Part shown: positions 62,824 to 64,000 of the stretch, piece by piece
Position numbering within the stretch: the first letter of the stretch is position 1
Layout of the letters: each line of letters opens with the position of its first letter
Assembly: GCA_946811185.2 (NCBI GenBank)
Contig: OX328111.1
Location: forward strand, 40,412,388 to 40,476,387
Length of the DNA: 64,000 bases
Source of the DNA: Hippopus hippopus
Lineage: Eukaryota; Mollusca; Bivalvia; Cardiida; Cardiidae
Reading direction: 5' to 3'
Program-made: the position numbers and the translations under genes
Notes under the pieces: generated by a model
The model's database searches: none
What the model was told of the DNA's origin: nothing
The model's input: only the letters and a program-made list of their open reading frames with translations

Positions 62824-63074
62824 ATGAGCCATGATCTGTGAAAAAGAGGGGCTTGAGGCATCTACGGAAGTATCAATCCCAGTCAGCCTTCGCAGGCTGA
62901 CTTTGGCCATAACTTTTCGCCAATAGTCAATTTCCTTGTATGTCAAAAGACCAGTCTACTTCATGATTCAGTCAATTGTTGGACCATATGGATTTTATGG
63001 ATCCATAATTTTGTGATGACTCACTTAGAATAATGCATTAAGCCCCCTTTTGCCAGAGTGTGGCCCATATATGA
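62824..63074 (+). mobile_element. TIR element of the 'CCTGCGCAG-core' family, copy 4
   Basis: Begins 'atgagccatgatctgtgaaaaagaggggcttgaggcatc', core CAGTCAGCCTTCGCAGGCTGACT, ends 'aatgcattaagcccccttttgccagagtgtggcccatat'. Confidence 0.68.
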
Positions 63075-63705
63075 GAAATATAGTTATTAGTCAATTTCCT
63101 GACTAATCCTACCCAAAACGACCCAGTGTTTTAACGACCCTATTCAAGAAGCCTTTAACATTAAATAAAACTTGGTATTGTGTGATAAAGGGTTAAAATG
63201 CATTTTGAAACATAAAGCATGTCAGGGCATGAAAAGGGTGGCAAAAGGTAAGGTGCACTTCCTATCTACCAGGGCTGTACTACAGTTTTCCTCCGGTAGA
63301 TTTCATTATCTCCTTTAGGTAGAAAACTATGCAGAGCAAACTGGAATTTGCACACTGGTATACTTGGCTGTAGTTTTAGAGGATTTGGTTGTTGTATTTA
63401 CCATCAAGCCAAGTATTACTTTAATTCTTAATCTGAAGACTAGCCATCTGATTGGCTATGACCTTCAGACATTCTGTCTCAGCTAATGAGATTGTTTGTT
63501 TTGAAACTTATACATGAATTTATGTTTGCACAGATGGGCCAGCGCGTGACCCCCTACAATTTCTACATGGACCCATTTGAAGCGTAATATGGGTAAAATG
63601 TACCACACAAAGATCTTACTAGGGTCTCATACAACTGACTTAGGGGTAAAAAGGGACCCCTTATATATTGAGCTAGAAGGCCAAAAGACATTTCTTTCTC
63701 TCTTT

Positions 63706-63970
63706 TCATATGTTCATAACTAGCTCTGACAACATTTGAGAGTAATTTTGTTCTACACTGAGTGATGGCAGGGTAACAGATTTGTCTCCCTCCCGCAATG
63801 TTATAAGCTGTAGGGATGAATTCCCACCATACCCTTGCCGCACACTAGATTCGATAGATAACTGTGGGAATCGTTTCTGTGCTGCAGCTGTGTCTATTAG
63901 GTAAGGGTCTTCACTTGTTAAAAGTCCTTTGGTGTTGGTCTTTGAACCTGGATTGATCTTTTTAGGAGGT
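63706..63970 (-). CDS. Terminal coding exon of an unrecognised minus-strand gene (partial)
   Basis: The exon follows a TGCTTTACTTTCAG acceptor, enters in phase 2 and runs 87 codons to TGA at 63708-63706. The peptide is hydrophilic (KKINPGSKTNTKG...RFPQLSIES...LPSLSVEQNYSQML) with no visible domain or membrane segment. The codon content and clean open frame contrast with the AT-rich flanks. The rest of the gene lies beyond the window. I do not recognise the family. Confidence 0.55.
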
Positions 63971-64000
63971 CTGAAAGTAAAGCAGAACAGGCTCAGATTG

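Overview
This is a eukaryotic, intron-rich, AT-rich nuclear window, most likely from a bivalve mollusc. The lineage is an inference. It rests on the dense load of small TIR/hairpin elements and tRNA-derived SINEs ending in a 'gttaaacacca...caatcaatc' type tail, and on an intron-bearing class I fumarase. The long reading frames are mostly translations of repeats. The real genes were found by joining short exons whose splice sites and reading phases agree.

Genes: (1) A minus-strand five-exon gene (789-11630) encodes a 227-residue protein with four predicted membrane segments. I cannot assign it to a named family. (2) A plus-strand twelve-exon gene (14830-39760) encodes a complete 570-residue class I, iron-sulfur fumarate hydratase with a mitochondrial-type N-terminus. 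(3) A minus-strand three-exon gene (46178-49487) encodes a 216-residue CDCA3 (Tome-1)-like cell-cycle protein with paired DPRSP...RTP motifs and a C-terminal KEN box. (4) The last coding exon of another minus-strand gene (63706-63970) continues beyond the right edge. Genes 1 and 2 are divergent. The strip at about 11631-11964 may be a shared promoter and carries a consensus ETS/GABP site.

Repeats make up most of the rest. The dominant family is a TTAA-flanked MITE of about 220 bp with TIR CCCTTTACC, piggyBac-like in its ends. At its centre is a near-perfect palindrome of about 65 bp. I count roughly 70 hairpin cores by eye, in both orientations. Other families include a second TTAA-flanked hairpin MITE, two TIR families with a CCTGCGCAG-type core, a PIF/Harbinger-like element with TAA duplications, a decayed Tc1/mariner transposon with TA duplications, a foldback element with 9-bp duplications, nested SINEs and a 150-bp tandem array. 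The large intron 9 of the fumarase gene (29.5-36.9 kb) is nearly free of the dominant MITE and instead holds a nest of other elements and a possible hAT transposase remnant.

The observations most worth checking are: an Fe-S class I fumarase in an animal genome; a decayed duplicate of its exon 4; the uncharacterised membrane protein; matched changes in both arms of the MITE hairpin; and several clean nested insertions whose target duplications give a relative history.
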